Assembly: GCA_002633005.1 (NCBI GenBank)
Contig: NMRA01000668.1
Location: forward strand, 87,608-151,607
Direction: 5' to 3'
From: Phoronis australis
Lineage: Eukaryota; Phoronida; Phoronidae
Length of the DNA: 64,000 bases
Shown here: piece after piece, positions 58,932 to 64,000 of the stretch
Layout: every line of letters starts with the position of its first letter
Numbering within the stretch: the stretch's first letter is position 1
Program-made: the position numbers and the translations under genes
The notes under the pieces: model-generated
Database searches by the model: none
Told to the model about the DNA's origin: nothing
The model's input: the letters and a program-made list of their open reading frames with translations, nothing else

Positions 58932-59741
58932 ATGTATACGGATTTCTTTTTTATGTATTTGTGTAAAATAATCGCATATAGATTTCTTTGTAATTTTTTA
59001 ACCCAGATATAATGCCTCTTGGCGCTTTCTGTGTTACGTAAATTCATTGTATCGAAGATTTCGTAATAAACATTATAAAAAAATGAAGCGTTGCAGGTTC
59101 GGGTGATAATGGACCAAAAGATTGTAACCGTGATTATAAAATATCACTACCACATTGTGAATTCGAGATGTACACGGAAATACTATATAGGGCTATGGAT
59201 GGCATTGGTTAAGATTGGTTTAGATCAGATGTACCGCTGTAAACCACTACCAGATCCAGAATTTTAAAAGGGGTGATTGCAGTGGTAACTATCCGACAGG
59301 GAAAGGCTATGCCATATTTTCAAAGCAGTGTGGGGAGGGGTGCATAAACATTCCAAATCATCTATGCAAACAACTGACCAAGGAACGTGGATTGCTACGG
59401 ATTTTGAAGTACACACTACAAAATTGTCAAATTATTTTAAGTAAGTTATCGGTGAAGTTAAAGGCGAGCAACCATTTTCATGTCCTTTTTAGCAAAATTA
59501 AGGTACGTTGATTATCCCAGACATATTTTAAACTTAAATACAGCTTTTCGTAATTTAATTAATTACTCGTCTTCTACTCCGGAAGTGTCGTTTTGGGAGG
59601 CAAGAATTCCGCGCCTGCTTGGTTCTGCGTTGAGTTTACTGTGTTGTTTTTCTAAAATTGTCATCACCACTTCCCATCGACGAGTATTATACGACAAGCT
59701 AGGTTGTTAGAGAACTGACTTACGTTTGATTTAGGGATTGT

Positions 59742-60107
59742 TTAGTTTATAGTAACCTGAAAATGGTAGGAACCCGCGACCCATATCACAGTGACAGTAC
59801 TGACGTGAGTAACCGAGACATTGTTCATAGCAGTGGTGACGACGAATTTTTCACGGACAGTCAGTGGGTATATGTTTGAGACGGAGTACATGTATAACGA
59901 GGCAGAGGACGCACAGGCGCCACACTCCCACTGGATGGTAACCTGAGCACCCAAACTGCTTACATCAGCCCCGCAGTGTGACTCCCTAGCCATGACACAC
60001 ACCTGGCATCCTCTAAAAAGCTCCAATACTTTAGACAAGTCCACAATAAACTTATCAACGTTTAGTTCACCGATCTGTTCATTGGACGACGACCCATATC
60101 GTAGCAA
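59742..60107 (-). pseudogene. Transposon-derived protein fragment with Cys/His block
   Basis: A 121-aa frame reads ELNVDKFIVDLSKVLELF, GCQVCVMARESHCGADVSS, LGAQVTIQWECGACASSAS. The pattern (LF-x-C-x-x-C ... C ... G-x-x-V-x-I-x-W-x-C-x-x-C) resembles a zinc-binding segment I know from Kolobok-like transposon proteins of animals, where it is followed by N-x-L-L-x-x-A-I-L. That downstream part is not present and the frame then loses similarity. This is motif recall and not a database result. Taken as a truncated fragment. Confidence 0.4.
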
Positions 60108-60639
60108 ACCTTTCGGAAATCAGTGCCAATATTTATTTCTTGCCGATGCTATGTTACCCGTTTCATGAATAGATTGTTCCCGACTAAATGTCCTCATGAC
60201 AGCCGGTACATTATACAGCGCGCGCTTCTTTGCAGCGTCCTAACACTGGTCGAGATTTTTTATTAGTCTTCGATTTACGGTCTTCACGTGTACACAGAAG
60301 TTTGAATTCCTTTTGAGGCCTGAGAAGATCTGTGCCGGAAAGATACAATGCAATCCCGCTGACAAGTAGTACGCTGCGTCTATTTCCAAAGCCCAGACAA
60401 CAGTGGGGCAGACTCCTCACAAGAGCAGCAAAACTTTTGCGTTCTTTTTGAATCGCGGCGTTTGAAGTGTATACTGACATAACGGTGAAGCTTGTGGTCT
60501 ACAAACTCAGGACAGTCGGATCTATCACTGGAGACGTTACAAGCGCGCACCCAGCCTTTAATACGGGGCTCGGATCTCCGACGAAATGGACCTTTTGCCG
60601 ACAAAATAACGCCGAAGGACTAAGAAAAAAAAAAAACGG

Positions 60640-60770
60640 GGTACCACGCCTAGAGCAGCGAATTATGCGATTGCACCGATTTAGAGGACTTTTTGTCCCA
60701 TTTTCACGGAGTTTTTGTTTTCCTGAGGTGGACCTTTTTGTCCACTTCGTCAAATGGGGGGCTCATTCGG
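60640..60770 (+). repeat. GC-rich repeat, inverted partner of 32790-33000
   Basis: See 32790-33000. A run of twelve A precedes it near 60627. Confidence 0.65.
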
Positions 60771-60839
60771 TGCAAACTAAAATTTTCAGCACCACAAACA
60801 GCTAAACCATTAATGGGTAGACCAGTTTGGATTTAAAAT

Positions 60840-62104
60840 TCACCGCTTAAAAATCGAAGTGAAGTGACATTCGATTGCCTATCATAAAGAAAGGCACGAT
60901 GTTGTTAGTTTCAAAATAATAAACCGTTTATACAAACCCAACACTTCTTAGTAGAGTCAGAGCATCATTTCCAACTTGAAATCATACTGAAGACAGGATA
61001 TACACGAACTAATAAAATGTAATTCTGGTTAAAATCCCTCCGTAGTACCGACATAGACGAAAGCAAACAAGTAAGTCTTCGCAGGCTGTATAAGGTGCCG
61101 AATCTGTCCAAAATAACTAGGTACCACAATGCGCAGTACTGTCACACAGCATAAAATAAACTTTAATTAGGGCTGCTATGCAGTTACTAACCACAGTGTA
61201 TGAGACTATGTACTACAGGAAGAACTTCATACAGAAACTTGCATGTCCATTATATATTTATGGAATAACAATAAAATATCTACAAAAATACAACAGAGCA
61301 CAACTATACGGAAGGGCATACACCGTCTCTTTGGATTAATAACAATACCACAAAATGTCATACAAAATATACAACACCATAAATCAGGTAACCAACTTAG
61401 TCTACAAAATATAATTGCCAGTAACCGGACCTAGGTCACCACAAACATAACGAATTTTTTGAACGAATATTCTACGGTTGTGTATAGCTAATCGGAAGGA
61501 CAAATAATATCTGTGTCTGCGATGTCAAGAAACGATGGACTGGCATCTACTCAGTAAATGCATTTATGCCCACGGCAGTTCCATTGTTAGCATATTGTCA
61601 TCAGCACTATTCAACAAATTATTATGCAATTATTGACAAGTCAAACAATAGGCTAGCCGATATTACAATGACCTATGGGTCACCAAGCACTTCAACAGAG
61701 TTTGAACAATAATGGTCAGAGCGTGTTTTTCATGACGAAATTTTAGGAAGTTTGCTAGGTAACTAAATGAAGAGTTCTAAGATCTTGGACTCGCCTTAAA
61801 TTAATAATCAGATACTACTGGTAAAATGAGATAATTTATACGACTGTACGTGAAGAATTACCCCACTGATGTTACAGTAACACGCTTTAAAAACTTGGCG
61901 CAATCATATTCATGTTGTTTACTTGAATAGCCCAAGTGCCAGAGGCAAACAACTCTACCTAACCGGATCACAACACTTGTTAGACTGACCGACTTATATG
62001 TCATCGGACCAAAATGAACAATAAATACACTGAACTAGTAAAAAGAAATAACGAAAAAAAAAGCTTACGCCTTTCTTGCTCTGGCCGTGGAAGCCCCCGC
62101 GAGC
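60840..62104. other. Gene-free stretch
   Basis: No gene or element recognised. Confidence 0.4.
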
Positions 62105-62313
62105 GCGGATTAGGGATGTAAACTCCGAATTCCCAAACCTGTGCAAGAGACAAATACAGAAGCAAGATGCCTGTTATTGTATTACACAATCTTGCTCTTT
62201 GATAGAAGGTCAAAACTTTTTACTAGGAATTCAGGATCATTTTCGACATTCTTCAAGTCACCCTAAATATTTCCTTTTAGGATTCGAGACTTAAACATGT
62301 ACACTGTAGGCCT

Positions 62314-62552
62314 CAGTGGCGGATCTAGGATACCATAAGGAAAGGCCAACATGTTGCCTCGGGGAATTGGGAAAAGCGTGATTGTATGTGCACGGGCGGC
62401 CTGAAATTTGGAAGGTCCGGGAGTAGTATGAACCTTCTGTTCGAAAATTCTGTAGACAAAAAAACCCAAACCCAAAAACAGGAAGGTGCAAGGTGATACC
62501 GCCGCGACCTGGGTCTGCGCCCCCCTTCTCCTCCACTTTAAGTCCTAGTTAT
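62314..62552. mobile_element. hAT-type MITE in unit D
   Basis: Starts CAGTGGCGGATCTAGGAT and ends near CACTTTAAGTCCTAGTTA, at the same site as the shortened copy at 13491 in unit A. Confidence 0.65.
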
Positions 62553-63470
62553 TGAACTTAATATTTCCTCACGCTTTACGCTGTTGCTGTTTCATTTTGT
62601 TTGCGGCAGCCGGGGGAGGCCCGGGTTCCCTGCCCCTAAATCCGGCTATGGTCCTACTAGCACATTAGCGGTAATATCCTCTTGATTTTACATATTGTAT
62701 ATTAGCTTCCTCAGTGTGTGTACACTTCATGTGTTCAATGCAAATTTCACCACCAGAGCAACTTAGGGATGTAAACTCCGAATCCCCAAACCTGTGCAAG
62801 ATACAAACACAGAAGCAAGATGCCCATTATTGTATTACACAATCTTGCTCTTTTGATAGAAGGGCAAAACTTTTTACTAGGAATTCGGGATCATTTTCGA
62901 CATTCTTCACGTCACGGCGAAAATAATGCAAACCCATGCTTAAGTCTTCTGACTTTGATTGCTGATATTTTAGGATGGTCGCCCACTGTACTGCAATTGT
63001 ATGTGTGGAGAATCTGCATCGGTACACGTCTAATGTATTTGTCTAAGCATAGACTAAAGACGACAGATTCGCAACTCCGACATTATTTTTCTTGCAAAGC
63101 AGGCTCCACCCTCCTATATTACGATATTCAGTTTCCGATTAGTGTATGGTGAAGGGAAAAACAGCCGACCATGATTAGCACTTGCCGGAATTAAAACTTG
63201 CTAACTTGACCAGGTAACGCCAGTGAATAATGAGGTCCGGTCTTGTACTTAAGGTTACGGATTTCGTTCATTGAAAATGTACGGGGTTGGCGGTCCATGT
63301 TCTATAGTCGATGTCTGATCTAAGCAAATAAATGCTACTCTGTCCTAATAAACTAAGGACAGAAAACAATTCAGAGAGATGCTGAAAGCGTAATGTATCA
63401 TGGGCAATAATATGCGCGCAACCTGGAAAAATATCAGCGCAGCGTGTACAAAGCCAACGACATTTAAATA

Positions 63471-64000
63471 CTATCGTCTTCCTTTACCACGACACATTGA
63501 AGTAAAGCATTCACGCAGAGGATGTACAATAATTTCCTTCAAAGCCTGTCGTAGCTTCTTACTTCCGACTATGCAAATGATTGGGTGCACCACACTGCAT
63601 GTGAAAGCGATACGGACTGTGATAACGTAAGCCCAATTTCTCGAAGAACTTGTCATCTGTACGCAGCCAGTGACTACGCAGACGGTGTCTACGTTTATGA
63701 CGATAATAAGAGGCGACCACATAAGCAAAAACGTTATGCACACGAGGAGACAAGATTTAGCTGCTCGTATGTTGGCAAGTTGGTAATTATCCGTACCAGT
63801 TGGTAAAACTGTGTGCCGGATCTTCAGTAGCTGACGAGCTACAAGCGAGTTGAATACGACAACAACGAGGGCTGATGCCAGAAATGTAGCCATCGAACCT
63901 AGAAGCCAGGCCTTGGTGACGAGAAAGGTGTGAAAACAGTAAGCCTGATAGTACACGGCGCCTGGATGTTTAGCTTCAAAGGTGGGTATCAATGCATAAA
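63471..64000 (-). CDS. Class A GPCR, copy D, 5' part beyond the window
   Basis: The frame is open from the window edge to a stop at 63471 and covers TM4/ECL2 to the C-terminus (YALIPTFEAKHPG ... MCRGKGRR). Over 173 residues it has about ten differences from copy A (for example AQQ/ARQ, KTRH/KIRH, YPL/HPL). It keeps LLMWSPL and VVHPIICIVGS, so His at 7.49 is shared. The usable ATG, DRY and TM1-TM3 lie outside. Probably a functional recent paralogue of A. Confidence 0.85.
   Translation of the reverse strand, partial: YALIPTFEAKHPGAVYYQAYCFHTFLVTKAWLLGSMATFLASALVVVVFNSLVARQLLKIRHTVLPTGTDNYQLANIRAAKSCLLVCITFLLMWSPLIIVINVDTVCVVTGCVQMTSSSRNWAYVITVRIAFTCSVVHPIICIVGSKKLRQALKEIIVHPLRECFTSMCRGKGRR

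Larger units (their letters stand above)
55560..59450. repeat. Shared 5' flank of unit C (pair 50240-52460)
   Basis: Partner of the B flank, with extra sequence around 56880-57470 and from about 58000 on. Confidence 0.7.
62105..64000. repeat. Segmental duplication unit D, partial
   Basis: From 62270 it is collinear with unit A from 13445, differing by few substitutions and small indels, so this is the youngest pair. An additional copy of the 13820-13990 block (ATGTAAACTCCGAATTCCCA) lies at 62109-62270, so part of the unit is locally doubled. It runs off the window. Confidence 0.88.

Noticed and set aside
1-64000. CRISPR arrays, operons, prophage or bacterial genes
   Set aside because: No spacer-repeat arrays, no ribosome binding sites and no bacterial gene families; the window is animal nuclear DNA.

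Overview
The window looks like nuclear DNA of an invertebrate animal. It is AT-rich, has no operons or ribosome binding sites, has coding exons bounded by GT/AG splice signals, and is full of decayed transposable elements, microsatellites and local duplications. Intronless class A GPCRs of a local family, an apolipoprotein L-like gene and the mix of elements (L1/Tx1-like LINE, ISL2EU-like transposase, hAT-type MITEs, tRNA-derived SINE heads) would fit a cnidarian, perhaps an anthozoan. That placement is inference from gene content; no species can be named.

Layout. 1-650 is a copy of 42700-43320. 652-11390 is mostly non-coding and holds a truncated LINE (6720-7929, minus), a short odd tandem repeat (7931-8170) and a local direct duplication (8836-9400 and 10400-11010). 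11398-16000 is duplication unit A, with an intact intronless GPCR (14549-15547, minus) and a transposase relic. 16378-17537 is a transposon with long terminal inverted repeats. 17.5-28.7 kb is mainly non-coding, with a 90-bp tandem repeat, MITEs, a CpG-rich YY1/ETS-type region at 24.4 kb that may be a divergent promoter, and a few candidate exons. 33827-34934 is a second TIR element with a perfect 8-bp target duplication. 36292-37887 is an apolipoprotein L-like gene (minus) with TATA box, first exon, intron and main exon; the main exon carries two one-base frame breaks.

From 43.5 kb to the end come three more copies of the GPCR unit: B (about 43487-50500, GPCR now a pseudogene), C (about 53535-56500, intact GPCR 54363-55520) and D (62105 to the edge, GPCR cut by the window end). 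All four receptors lie on the minus strand. A and D are close copies. B and C also share about 2-3 kb of sequence on the 5' side of the receptor, including a decayed plus-strand reading frame seen a third time at 29.2 kb.

The most distinctive biology is the receptor family. It keeps the TM3 DRY motif, the TM3-ECL2 cysteines and the TM6 W-x-P, but has histidine at both positions 2.50 and 7.49, where class A receptors normally have Asp and Asn forming the sodium site. The other likely real gene is the apolipoprotein L-like gene. Nothing in the window suggests that the genes form one pathway; the shared theme is duplication and transposon traffic.
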